Positions 27,648 through 37,384 of a stretch of DNA of 64,000 nt are shown in pieces. The stretch's first letter is position 1. The number at the start of each line of letters is the position of its first letter. The notes beneath the pieces are model-generated. The model was not told where the DNA came from, did no database searches, and saw nothing but the letters and a program-made list of their open reading frames with translations. Made by a program: the position numbers and the translations under genes. This stretch comes from an uncultured Bacteroidota bacterium (GTDB lineage Bacteria; Bacteroidota; Bacteroidia; Flavobacteriales; Flavobacteriaceae). The stretch spans positions 42,519 to 106,518 of the forward strand of contig CACKQW010000005.1 of assembly GCA_902602415.1 (NCBI GenBank), read 5' to 3'.

Positions 27648-28141
27648 TAATTAAGTTTTGTGTTTTCAAGAATTTCTTGAATATTTTCTTGCTGTTTTTC
27701 TTTATTATCAAGCTCTTTAGATAAAAGTTTTTCAGCAATATTTAAAGACAAATCAACTACTGTATTATTAAGCTCTTTCATAGCGGCTGATTTTTCATTT
27801 TCTATAGCAGTTTTTGCAGACTGGATAAGCTTGTTTGCCTTTTCTGTTGCTTCACTTTCAGCATCAGCAATAATTTTGGATCTGATTTCTCTTGCTTCCT
27901 TTAGTAATGACTCTCTCTGTAGCTTTGCTTCATTAAGAATTTTTTCATTATCAGCCTTTAAACTTGCCATTTCTTCTTTGGCCATTTCAGCTGCAGAAAG
28001 TGCATCTTTGATTGACTTCTCTCTTTCATTGACAGCTCCTAAAATTGGCTTCCAAGCAAATTTTGCAAGAATAAAATACAAAATAGCAAACGAAACTGTT
28101 GTCCAAAAAATAAGACCAATATCTGGGGTAACTAAATCCAT
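27647..28141 (-). CDS. atpF: ATP synthase F0 subunit b
   Basis: Peripheral-stalk subunit b. One N-terminal membrane helix (about 8-27, GLIFWTTVSFAILYFILAKFAW) is followed by a long charged coiled coil rich in Ala, Glu and Lys to residue 164. WKPILGAVNEREKSIKDAL is the standard b-subunit hinge. It lies between atpE (27 bases) and atpH (overlapping). Confidence 0.97.
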   Translation of the reverse strand: MDLVTPDIGLIFWTTVSFAILYFILAKFAWKPILGAVNEREKSIKDALSAAEMAKEEMASLKADNEKILNEAKLQRESLLKEAREIRSKIIADAESEATEKANKLIQSAKTAIENEKSAAMKELNNTVVDLSLNIAEKLLSKELDNKEKQQENIQEILENTKLN

Positions 28142-28168
28142 AATAATAAATTTAAGTGATTACTAAAT

Positions 28169-29514
<1,346 letters not shown>

Positions 29515-29594
29515 TTATTCCAAAAATCTATTGTTAATATGGTTGCAAATGTAATACTTAATAGTGTATTTTAAACAAAAAAAAACGAGAACTT

Positions 29595-29981
29595 TTAAAG
29601 ATTATTTAACCATTTTTTTAGTGAGATTACTTCTAATGCTAAAAAGATAAAATAGACTGGGAAAAAGCTATACACCAGATCCGTAGCTTCATAGCCATTG
29701 TAATTTATCATTAACATAAAATATATTACAACAAAAACCATCTTAATTAAAGTCAAAGAAATAAAAACAACAATTGGTTTAAAATATCGTTGGTTAATCT
29801 TTATTCTGAAAAGAATAAGTAATATTAATACCGAAAAAAAATTAAATAAATAAATTGATAATAACGGAACATTAAGATTTGAGAAATAACTATCAAGTAT
29901 TTGCTGATGAAATAAACACAAAATCAATGAAAAAGCTGTCATTAATGTAAGACTTCGAATTAGTGCTAAAAATCTATTCAT
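29595..29981 (-). CDS. Small four-helix membrane protein of the atp operon (DUF6168-like)
   Basis: A 128-residue protein with four hydrophobic helices and little else: about 8-28, 42-60, 68-92 and 100-118. Its start codon overlaps the end of the AtpZ frame (ATGAATAG) and atpB follows after 80 bases, so it belongs to the atp transcript. Position and topology match the Bacteroidota family DUF6168 and mirror AtpI, which assists c-ring assembly in other bacteria. I cannot see a motif that would prove the AtpI function. Confidence 0.65.
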   Translation of the reverse strand: MNRFLALIRSLTLMTAFSLILCLFHQQILDSYFSNLNVPLLSIYLFNFFSVLILLILFRIKINQRYFKPIVVFISLTLIKMVFVVIYFMLMINYNGYEATDLVYSFFPVYFIFLALEVISLKKWLNNL

Positions 29982-30180
29982 TTTTGGATGCTTGTTTGTA
30001 AGTGTAATATATGGAGATGATGATAGAAAGAAAAGAAAAGAGTAATGTAAAAAAGTAAAAAGAGTTGGGATAAACTTCGTCCAATTTTATTCCTAAAAAA
30101 ACTCCTCCACCTATTATAATTAGCATCTGCAATGCCAGCTGGCTATAAATTATGAAATTATGCTGTTTTTTCTTTTTCAG
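29974..30180 (-). CDS. atpZ: AtpZ/AtpI family protein with non-canonical start
   Basis: A short frame of 68 residues that reads as AtpZ: a basic start (KKKKQHN), then FIIYSQLALQMLIIIGGGVFLGIKLDEVYP, the family's first helix and loop, and a second helix (FYFFTLLFSFLSIIISIYYTY). AtpZ proteins associate with ATP synthase assembly and may carry cations. No ATG, GTG or TTG lies between the upstream in-frame stop and the first helix. The best candidate is CTG at 30180-30178, inside the last codons of the bactofilin gene. The 3' end overlaps the next gene's start (ATGAATAG). The family call is good; the exact start is uncertain. Confidence 0.75.
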   Translation of the reverse strand: MKKKKQHNFIIYSQLALQMLIIIGGGVFLGIKLDEVYPNSFYFFTLLFSFLSIIISIYYTYKQASKNE

Positions 30181-30541
30181 AGCTTTCTGTTTCTTCTTTT
30201 ATACTCAGCTCTTTAACCCCATTTTCCATGCTACAAGTTGCATTAAATGTTGCTCCAGGCTCAACTGAAAGCTTGGATATTGACACCTCTCCCTCAATGT
30301 AAGCTGATGATCTAAGCACAAGAGTTCCATTAAGTTTTAATTTTCCTGTGAATCCTCCTTCAAAGTCTGCATTTTCAGCATCTATGCTGCCGTCAATCAT
30401 TCCCGTTTTTCCTACAACAATTTTCCCAGATGTTTTCAAGCTACCGTTGATTCTGCCCTCAACTCTAAAGTCCCCTTCACTTATAATGTCTCCATTTAAA
30501 GTTGTGCCCTGTGTTACCATATTTTGTTGATTGTTGCTCAT
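30158..30541 (-). CDS. Bactofilin (polymer-forming cytoskeletal protein)
   Basis: A small cytoskeletal protein forming filaments by beta-helix stacking. The 127-residue protein has the bactofilin core from about 12 to 105 with repeating short strands: TTLNGDIISEGDFRVEGRINGSLKTSGKIVVGKTG, IDGSIDAENADFEGGFTGKLKLNGTLVLRSSAYIEGEVS. Flanking tails are short and polar; the C-terminus is Glu/Lys/Ser-rich. Its start overlaps the porW stop by 4 bases (ATGA), and its last codons overlap atpZ. In other bacteria bactofilins guide local peptidoglycan synthesis. Confidence 0.93.
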   Translation of the reverse strand: MSNNQQNMVTQGTTLNGDIISEGDFRVEGRINGSLKTSGKIVVGKTGMIDGSIDAENADFEGGFTGKLKLNGTLVLRSSAYIEGEVSISKLSVEPGATFNATCSMENGVKELSIKEETESSEKEKTA

Positions 30542-33030
30542 AAAGAATTTTTTAATTTATATTCATTTAAGTTTTTATGTATTTGAATGGTTTTATAATT
30601 TGTAGAAGAACTAATAAATGATGGCTCATCTATTTTATCAAAAAGTTCTGCAATATTTTCAGATAACCCCACTCCTCCTTCAAAGCTTGTAATGCCGTGA
30701 ATTACAACAAATGTAGTAATATTATTATAATAATCTTTAGATACTTTCAAGTCAAGTATTTGGATAGTTTTTAAGTATTCATTTATTTTTGCAATTTTTT
30801 CTTCAATAACCGAATCCGGGGAGTCTAAAAACTCATATACTAATTTAAAAGAATTTCCTTCTTCAATTTTTTCAAAACCTTTGTCCTTAACCAGTGGCAG
30901 GATTTCATTAATTATAATTTCTGCATTCTTGCCTTCTTTGGTTGCAGAATAGTTAAGTTTTATATCCTCTAAAGCTTTTTTATATTTATCATAGCCATAT
31001 ATCTTGGCAATGCACTGAGCTCTTAGAAGCTCAAACTTTGGTAGTAAAACATCACCCTCAAGTTCTTTTACTAGTGCCTCGCAAATAGCCAACGACTCCT
31101 CATAGTTTTGATCCAAATAAACATCATAAGCTTTCTTATATTCTTCATAAGAATTTAATTGATTGTTCAAATTATAATCGGGATCTAATAAAATTGCAGC
31201 GTATTTTGATTCAGGATGATTTTCAATTATTTGATTTTTAAAATTTTCTGCTGCACTTAATGAATCTAGACTGACTAAGTTTTTATATATGAAATATTTG
31301 GTCGGGGGTATTAGTTCTTTGTCCATATTAAAATCTAATAAATCGTAAAAAATAACATTTGATAATTGTGGTTCATCAAATTGATCTTTATAGATTGACC
31401 CCAGTTTATAGTAAATTTCCTGCCTTGATTGTTTGACACTATCAATTTGTTTCGATTCTTTTGGAATCGTTTCTAGAATCCCTTTTACACGGTCTTCCAT
31501 ACTCATATTAGCCATAGCTGATTCTGAAATTTTTGCTTTAACTGATTTTTCTTTTTCCTCAATAGACCATCTCCAATTATCTTTTAATTTTCTATTTCCC
31601 CAGTAGTTCCTAAAATTGGTCTTTCCAAAAGCAACCGTGTTGGGGTTATAAAAATAGAAAACAGCGCTTTCTTTAATCGGTTTAAAATCAAAGCTGTTTT
31701 GGGACCCAAAATCTTGATTAACTATTTTCTTTTTTTCTGAATCTTGTTTGGTTAAATAATTTTCAAAAAATTTAAACTGTTGTTCATCATTCATAGAAAA
31801 CAAGGCAGCTAGACTATCTGATTGCTGTTTTGCTTTCTCATAAAATATCAAGTCATTTAAACTTTCTCTTCTTCTTTTAATTGTTCTCGCTTCCTTAGTC
31901 TTTTGGTCTAGCTTAGTAAGTGTGCTATCATAATACAATCCTGCTTCAAAATAATTCTTATTACTAAAATTTATCTCAGCTAAATTCAGGTAATTTCTGG
32001 ATACTAAATAGTTATCGCTAGAGTTTTGTTCTAATGATTTATTAAAAAACCCAATACTTTTTAACTCAAACTCCTTTTGTTCTTTGAGCTTGTATTCATT
32101 TAAGTAAAGTTTTGCTAACTGAAAATTTATTATGTCTAAGAATTTATTGTTCTCAAAATCTTTGATTAGATCACTTAGCTCACTTACAGAAAGACTTAAG
32201 GAGTCTGTTACATTAGACTTTTTTAGAAATGACTGAATGTAAAACTCCCTAGGAATTTTTCTATTGAAATCAATTATTTCTGAATATTCTGTGAAAGCCG
32301 TGTCTTTAATTTTTTTTCTCTCATACAGTTGTGATAATAAAAACTTATTTCTATAAATTTTTTCAGGCTTTAAGCCAACCTCCAGAGACTTTTTTAAATA
32401 AGAAATTGCATTTTCAAATTGTTGCATGTTAGTTGCTGCCTGAGCCAAAATGCTATAAATATTGTACTTGTCCAAATCGCTCAAGTTATTTTGTTCAAGT
32501 AAATCTCTTAAATTTGACTCTGCAAATTCATTTTGATTTAATTTTATATTAATTTTCTCTTTCCAAATTTTTACTTCATTTATTAATTCACTTTTTGGAT
32601 ACTTATACAATATGTAGTTAAATGCTTCAAGCGAGGGAATATACCTTCCGTCATAATATCTTGACTTTCCAAGTAATAAGTACGCCTCATCCATAATAGG
32701 GTTGCGCTCTTCACCCATTATGCTCATCGAATGCTTCTGGATTGCTAATGTTGCTTTCTCTTCAGCGTCGGTAAATATTGATTGCTCTTTTTCTGTTGCA
32801 TTTATTTTCTTTAAATCAAATTTTTCAATTGGGATTAATTCCCAAAAGTTTTCGGTTAGATCTGAGTTAGCCTGATCAATGCCCTGAATTAAAAGATTGT
32901 TTCCGTTAAACAAATAATTATACTTTGTTGTCGTAGAATGAAACTTTTTATTTAGGAATTTATCTTTTTTTCTAGAACATGATCCTAAAATTAAAAAGGC
33001 GAAAAAAATATATATAAAATTATGCTTCAA
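30538..33030 (-). CDS. porW: PorW/SprE-type TPR lipoprotein of type IX secretion
   Basis: An 830-residue lipoprotein with signal MKHNFIYIFFAFLILGSC (lipobox LGSC, Cys18) followed by the family's SRKKDKFLNKKFH and TTTKYNYLFNGNNLL segments. The remainder is helical with TPR-like repeats (for example 93-135, 195-260, 630-700) and a FKPIKESAVFYFYNP-type middle motif. SprE in Flavobacterium and PorW in Porphyromonas are needed for T9SS function and gliding. It heads an overlapping set: porW, bactofilin, atpZ, DUF6168-like, atpB. It is divergent from a ferredoxin gene. Confidence 0.88.
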   Translation of the reverse strand: MKHNFIYIFFAFLILGSCSRKKDKFLNKKFHSTTTKYNYLFNGNNLLIQGIDQANSDLTENFWELIPIEKFDLKKINATEKEQSIFTDAEEKATLAIQKHSMSIMGEERNPIMDEAYLLLGKSRYYDGRYIPSLEAFNYILYKYPKSELINEVKIWKEKINIKLNQNEFAESNLRDLLEQNNLSDLDKYNIYSILAQAATNMQQFENAISYLKKSLEVGLKPEKIYRNKFLLSQLYERKKIKDTAFTEYSEIIDFNRKIPREFYIQSFLKKSNVTDSLSLSVSELSDLIKDFENNKFLDIINFQLAKLYLNEYKLKEQKEFELKSIGFFNKSLEQNSSDNYLVSRNYLNLAEINFSNKNYFEAGLYYDSTLTKLDQKTKEARTIKRRRESLNDLIFYEKAKQQSDSLAALFSMNDEQQFKFFENYLTKQDSEKKKIVNQDFGSQNSFDFKPIKESAVFYFYNPNTVAFGKTNFRNYWGNRKLKDNWRWSIEEKEKSVKAKISESAMANMSMEDRVKGILETIPKESKQIDSVKQSRQEIYYKLGSIYKDQFDEPQLSNVIFYDLLDFNMDKELIPPTKYFIYKNLVSLDSLSAAENFKNQIIENHPESKYAAILLDPDYNLNNQLNSYEEYKKAYDVYLDQNYEESLAICEALVKELEGDVLLPKFELLRAQCIAKIYGYDKYKKALEDIKLNYSATKEGKNAEIIINEILPLVKDKGFEKIEEGNSFKLVYEFLDSPDSVIEEKIAKINEYLKTIQILDLKVSKDYYNNITTFVVIHGITSFEGGVGLSENIAELFDKIDEPSFISSSTNYKTIQIHKNLNEYKLKNSL

Positions 33031-33153
33031 AGACTTTAGATAGATTTAATTTTTAATAATAAAACCAATTCATTTAGAACATATTGTGTCCAAATACTTT
33101 TTTTACAGTCAACGGTACAATGAAATTAGTTAAATTAGCCTAAAATATATGTT

Positions 33154-33438
33154 TTGAGTTCAATAAAAATAACATTTATAGTTGATGGTATAGAAACTAC
33201 TGTGACAGGTGATAAAAATAAAACCGTTTTAGATACTGCAATTGAAAATGATATTGATGCTCCTTATTCATGTAAAGGAGGGGCGTGTGCTACTTGTATT
33301 GCAAAACTAAAATCTGGAAGCGTAGAGCTGGAGCAAAATTATATTTTAACCGATAGTGAAATTGATGATGGGATGATTTTGACCTGTCAAGGTTATCCAA
33401 CGTCAAATGAGCTTACTGTAGATGTAGATGATATTTGA
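33154..33438 (+). CDS. 2Fe-2S plant-type ferredoxin
   Basis: A soluble electron carrier of 94 residues. The cluster ligands are C40, C45, C48 and C78 in YSCKGGACATC and LTCQGYP. It resembles the C-terminal ferredoxin domain of PaaE-type reductases but stands alone. The start is TTG: the nearby ATG at 33149 is out of frame and stops at once. It is divergent from porW with a 123-base gap in which I see no clear promoter. The electron partner is not apparent from the neighbours. Confidence 0.9.
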   Translation: MSSIKITFIVDGIETTVTGDKNKTVLDTAIENDIDAPYSCKGGACATCIAKLKSGSVELEQNYILTDSEIDDGMILTCQGYPTSNELTVDVDDI

Positions 33439-33496
33439 GTCATGTTAATTTCCATTACATATTTGCCAAGCTAACAAAGGTTTTTAGATTTATTTA

Positions 33497-34351
33497 CTAT
33501 AAATAATACTTCATAAAAATTATGAGTATTAATGATATTTCAAAAAGTAACTTGTCCTTAAGTTTTGAAATAATATTTGAAAAACTTATCAAGAATGGTA
33601 AAAATAAAAATATAAAAAGGTCTTTGGATATTAATACAAGGACAAGTGAATTAAAAAAGTAGAATGTCATGAATAAATCGTACATTCTGGTTTTTAAATT
33701 ACTGCTAAAATTCCTTAACATATAAAATAAAAATAATACTGTTATAAATAATACTGTTAATTTGATATCATGAAAAGAAAACTGAATTTTAGAAAATGTT
33801 ATAAAATTTATATCTAATTCATTCTCTAGCAAAATATTATTGGTAAACAGAAAAACTAATATTGCCGCCAGGGATCCAGTTAAAACTTTTAATAAGACTT
33901 TAATGTTGATTTTGAAAAAAAGAAAAAGCCCTAACAGGAATGTTGGTATAAACAAAATTGAGTGAAAAGATGTAATTACAGAGATTGCAAACCAAAACCC
34001 TATATCAAATAATTTAGCATTAACCCTATTTTCAGAAGTTAGTAAATACATTTTTCTTAACGCAAAAATCAAAAAAAAACTAGAGAGATAAACTGAAAAG
34101 TTGATTTCACTTTCTGTTAAAAAAAAAGTGAAGTAAAGTAAAGCTAAAGACGAAAAATTATTGCTTGTATAATATAAATTTTTTGAAATTATTAATATGC
34201 AAAGCAAAAAGGTAATTAAGTAAATCAGAAACGAAGAAAAAAACAAAATATCTGGCTCTACATTTGAAGTAAAAAAAAGAATACTAATTGATGCTATGAA
34301 TGCAAAAGAAATTTGGGCAAGTTTCGTGGATTTAAAAAAAGAAAAAATCAT
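33497..34351 (-). CDS. Multi-spanning membrane protein (DUF6427-like)
   Basis: A 284-residue, highly hydrophobic protein with about eight to nine membrane helices and few charged loops. No catalytic motif is visible. Its place beside a DUF6341 gene and purD matches the conserved flavobacterial neighbourhood of DUF6427. In related genomes this family sits near pyrimidine/purine salvage genes, but its function is unknown. It is divergent from the DUF6341 gene by 40 bases. Confidence 0.7.
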   Translation of the reverse strand: MIFSFFKSTKLAQISFAFIASISILFFTSNVEPDILFFSSFLIYLITFLLCILIISKNLYYTSNNFSSLALLYFTFFLTESEINFSVYLSSFFLIFALRKMYLLTSENRVNAKLFDIGFWFAISVITSFHSILFIPTFLLGLFLFFKINIKVLLKVLTGSLAAILVFLFTNNILLENELDINFITFSKIQFSFHDIKLTVLFITVLFLFYMLRNFSSNLKTRMYDLFMTFYFFNSLVLVLISKDLFIFLFLPFLISFSNIISKLKDKLLFEISLILIIFMKYYL

Positions 34352-34391
34352 TTAAAGATTGTATATTAGTAAAATATAAATTTAAAGTAAA

Positions 34392-34619
34392 ATGAAAGAG
34401 TTTTTTTATGGAATCGAAAATCTTTTTGTCAACTACTTTTTTATCCCTTTTGATGCTTTGAGAGAGATTGCTAATCATAACTGGTGGCTCTCAAACATAA
34501 TGGCGTGGCTATTTACTGCGATTGGAATTTGTGCATTCACTTATTGGATGATTCAACTCAAAAAATTTGACGACAACAATGAGGAAGACATGAGCATTAC
34601 CGCACATGATTATCTATAA
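34392..34619 (+). CDS. Small membrane protein (DUF6341-like)
   Basis: A 75-residue protein opening MKEFFYGIENLFVNYFFIPFDALREI, with a Trp-containing segment HNWWLSNIMAW, one membrane helix (about 36-54) and an acidic tail ending in ITAHDYL. The pattern matches DUF6341, a flavobacterial family of unknown function. The last 6 bases overlap the end of convergent purD. Composition and conserved neighbourhood make it a real gene despite its size. Confidence 0.75.
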   Translation: MKEFFYGIENLFVNYFFIPFDALREIANHNWWLSNIMAWLFTAIGICAFTYWMIQLKKFDDNNEEDMSITAHDYL

Positions 34620-35885
34620 ATCAAACCCAATATCTTTTCTATAATATTGGTTCTTAAATCTAATTTTTCGTATAGAAGAATATGAAGTTTCAAGGGCGCT
34701 ATTAATATTTTCGCCTAATGAAGTAACAGCAAGAACTCTACCTCCGTTAGTCTTTAGTACACCTTTCTCTTTTGTTACTCCTGCGTGAAAAACTTTTGAT
34801 TTTTTTACTTTGTCAAGTCCTTTTATCTCCATGTTTTTTTCATAAGTTTCTGGGTAACCCCCTGACACCATCACAACGGTTGCAGCGCTGTTTTCATTAA
34901 CTTTTAAATCATGGCTCCTTAGCGATCCTGTGTAAACAGAATTTAAAAGTTCTAAAAAGTCTGAATTAATTCTCGGTAAAACAACTTGGGTCTCAGGGTC
35001 TCCCATTCTGACATTATACTCGATTACATAAGGATTTTCATCTACAAGAATTAACCCAAAAAATACAAAACCACTATAATCTAACTTATCTAATGCAAAG
35101 CCTTTAATCGTTGGATAAATTATTCTCTCTTCTATTTTTGTTTTGATGTCTTCGCCTAGGAAAGGAGGCGGTGATATTGCTCCCATTCCCCCAGTATTCA
35201 ATCCAGTATCTCCTTCACCAATTCTTTTGTAATCTTTTGCGCTTGGAAGTATTTTAAAATTTTTTCCATCTGTTAAGACAAAGCAGCTTAGTTCAATACC
35301 CTCCAAAAACTCTTCGATAACAACAGATGAACTAGCAACTCCAAATTTGGATTTTACTAACATTTGATAAAGCTCATCCTTTGCTTGATTGGGGTTGTCA
35401 ATTATTAAAACTCCTTTGCCGGCTGCAAGCCCATCAGCTTTTAAAACATAAGGCGGGGAATTATTATCTATATATTCACATGCCTCTTCAAACTGTCTAT
35501 TTGTAAACGTTTCATGTTTGGCAGTAGGTATGTTATGTCGATTCAAAAAGTTTTTGGCAAAATCTTTACTTCCTTCTAATTGTGCTGCCTTTTGCTTTGG
35601 CCCAATCACTTTAACTCCTTTAAGAATCGGATCTGAAATAATAAAATCATGTATTCCTCTGACCAGGGGGTCCTCCGGCCCGACAACAACTAATTGTATA
35701 TTATACTGTACTATAGCCCTTTTGACTAAATCAAAATCTGTTGGAGAAATATCTAGGTTCTCTGCAACTAAGCTTGTTCCAGAATTGCCAGGCGCAACAA
35801 AGAGTTTATCACAACTCTTGCTCTTTGAAATTAACTCAGCAAAGCAATGCTCTCTGCCTCCGGAACCTAAAATGAGTACATTCAT
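34614..35885 (-). CDS. purD: Phosphoribosylamine-glycine ligase (GAR synthetase)
   Basis: Second step of de novo purine synthesis: joins glycine to phosphoribosylamine with ATP. An ATP-grasp enzyme of 423 residues with N-terminal GSGGREH (7-13), VVGPEDPLVRGI, the grasp core PYVLKADGLAAGKGVLI, LEGIELSCFVLTDG, and the GLNTGGMGAISP and EYNVRMGDPETQVVLPR metal-binding segments. The length is normal. It starts one base after the stop of the sugar transferase gene, so it may be transcribed with the polysaccharide locus. Confidence 0.98.
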   Translation of the reverse strand: MNVLILGSGGREHCFAELISKSKSCDKLFVAPGNSGTSLVAENLDISPTDFDLVKRAIVQYNIQLVVVGPEDPLVRGIHDFIISDPILKGVKVIGPKQKAAQLEGSKDFAKNFLNRHNIPTAKHETFTNRQFEEACEYIDNNSPPYVLKADGLAAGKGVLIIDNPNQAKDELYQMLVKSKFGVASSSVVIEEFLEGIELSCFVLTDGKNFKILPSAKDYKRIGEGDTGLNTGGMGAISPPPFLGEDIKTKIEERIIYPTIKGFALDKLDYSGFVFFGLILVDENPYVIEYNVRMGDPETQVVLPRINSDFLELLNSVYTGSLRSHDLKVNENSAATVVMVSGGYPETYEKNMEIKGLDKVKKSKVFHAGVTKEKGVLKTNGGRVLAVTSLGENINSALETSYSSIRKIRFKNQYYRKDIGFDL

Positions 35886-35886
35886 T

Positions 35887-37251
35887 TTAATATGCCTTTT
35901 TTTGTCCTGTTAAAAAATTTACAGAAGTTAAAAGTATAATATTTAAATCTAACAATATAGTCCAGTTCTCTAAATAATAAATATCATATTTAACCCTGTT
36001 TATAATATCTGTTTCGGTCTCAATCTCACCTCTATATCCCTTAACCTGCGCCATTCCCGTAATACCAGGCTTAACAAAGTGCCTAACCATAAACTTTTTT
36101 ATTGATTTTGCATATTTTTCATTTTCCTTAATCATATGCGGCCTAGGGCCGACAACAGACATATCCCCCATTAAGACATTAAAGAATTGAGGTAATTCGT
36201 CAATACTTGTCTTGCGCAAAAATCTACCAATTCGTGTAACTCTCACATCATTTTTTGTAGCCTGTTGTGTATCAGCAGTCTTATTTTCAAACATAGACCT
36301 AAACTTAAGGCATGTAAATTCCTTGTATTTTATTCCATTTCTAGTCTGTTTGAAAAAAATAGGACCTTTACTTTCAATTTTAATTAAAAATGCGATAATA
36401 GGAGTCGCCCATGACAAAATAAAAACAATAACTAAAAATGAAAAAACAATATCAAAAAAGCGTTTTATAAAGGAGTTGTAATCATTTGATAAAGGCATTG
36501 GTCTAAGAGATTGGACCGTTGAAAATCCATAAGTGTCTGATTGAAGTTTTTTTGAAAGAATTCCTCCCCTTTCTGAGATAAATTTCAAGATTTTAAAATT
36601 GTTTTCACAAAACAACACTAATAATTTTATCTGGTCTTTTTTTAACTCATTAGCTGAGCAATAAACCTCATCAATATTGTTATTTAAAATAAACGTAAAA
36701 CATGCTTCTATGTCAAAGTCATTAGAAGATTTAAACTGAAAAGTCTTTCTATTTTCATAGCCGAGCTCTTTTTGCTTATTAAAAAAATCCTTAAGTTCCA
36801 AAACAGCATCATTATTTCCAATTATAATTGTTTTTCTAAAATTTCCTCCAAACCCAAGTCTGTATCTCTGTAAGCCATAATATAACAATAACTTAAAGCC
36901 GGCAATCGGAATAAAACAATAGGTTATATAAAATAAAACTGTAAAAGAATTTACTTCATTGGAATCAATAGCGCCCAAGTAAGCAAATACCAAAACTGTG
37001 AATAAAACAAACTGGTAAAAAATTATGGTAAATATCCTTAATACTTTAGTAAACCTGTAAACTTCATAAAATCGAGTTAACAAAGAAGAAATAATCCACA
37101 GAAATGAAAAAATTACATATGTAAGCTTTCCTAGAAGAATTTCAGTGTAGAAAAAAAATAAAAAAATAAATGAATTAACAACAATTAGATCAATAAGTAT
37201 TGAAATAGGTCTAAGAAACCTAGAATATCTTCCGGCATATTTTTTTACCAT
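35887..37251 (-). CDS. Polyprenyl glycosylphosphotransferase (initiating sugar transferase)
   Basis: Starts a surface polysaccharide by moving a sugar-1-phosphate onto undecaprenyl phosphate. The 454-residue protein has four to five N-terminal membrane helices, a Rossmann-like middle domain (about 140-240) and the catalytic bacterial sugar transferase domain after one more helix (about 270-290). Key blocks are KIESKGPIFFKQTRNG, FTCLKFRSM, IGRFLRKTSIDELPQFFNVLMGDMSVVGPRPHM and VKPGITGMAQVKG, all intact. The architecture is that of WbaP/WcaJ-type enzymes. On the minus strand it comes last among the polysaccharide genes, one base before purD, with a 133-base gap behind the glycosyltransferase gene. 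Confidence 0.93.
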   Translation of the reverse strand: MVKKYAGRYSRFLRPISILIDLIVVNSFIFLFFFYTEILLGKLTYVIFSFLWIISSLLTRFYEVYRFTKVLRIFTIIFYQFVLFTVLVFAYLGAIDSNEVNSFTVLFYITYCFIPIAGFKLLLYYGLQRYRLGFGGNFRKTIIIGNNDAVLELKDFFNKQKELGYENRKTFQFKSSNDFDIEACFTFILNNNIDEVYCSANELKKDQIKLLVLFCENNFKILKFISERGGILSKKLQSDTYGFSTVQSLRPMPLSNDYNSFIKRFFDIVFSFLVIVFILSWATPIIAFLIKIESKGPIFFKQTRNGIKYKEFTCLKFRSMFENKTADTQQATKNDVRVTRIGRFLRKTSIDELPQFFNVLMGDMSVVGPRPHMIKENEKYAKSIKKFMVRHFVKPGITGMAQVKGYRGEIETETDIINRVKYDIYYLENWTILLDLNIILLTSVNFLTGQKKAY

Positions 37252-37342
37252 TTTTTAAATTCTCTTTTTCTAAGTTAGTTGTGTTTTTTGAAGGTACAAT
37301 GATAACGCTTTTAATCTTATATTATTACATTATTTTATTTTT

Positions 37343-37372
37343 TTATTGTGCAACTTTACTTTGACACAATAA
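37343..37372. repeat. Inverted repeat in the polysaccharide locus gap
   Basis: TTATTGTG and CACAATAA form a perfect 8-bp inverted repeat with a 14-base spacer, in the gap between the glycosyltransferase and the sugar transferase genes. On neither strand is it followed by a T run, so it does not look like a terminator. It could be an operator or an RNA hairpin. The rest of the 133-base gap is AT-rich and featureless. Confidence 0.4.
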
Positions 37373-37384
37373 CCCAATAAAAAA

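Noticed and set aside
27831..28166. Plus-strand open frame opposite atpF
   Set aside because: A shadow of the Ala/Glu-rich coiled-coil coding of atpF; Ser/Phe/Leu-rich with no protein features.
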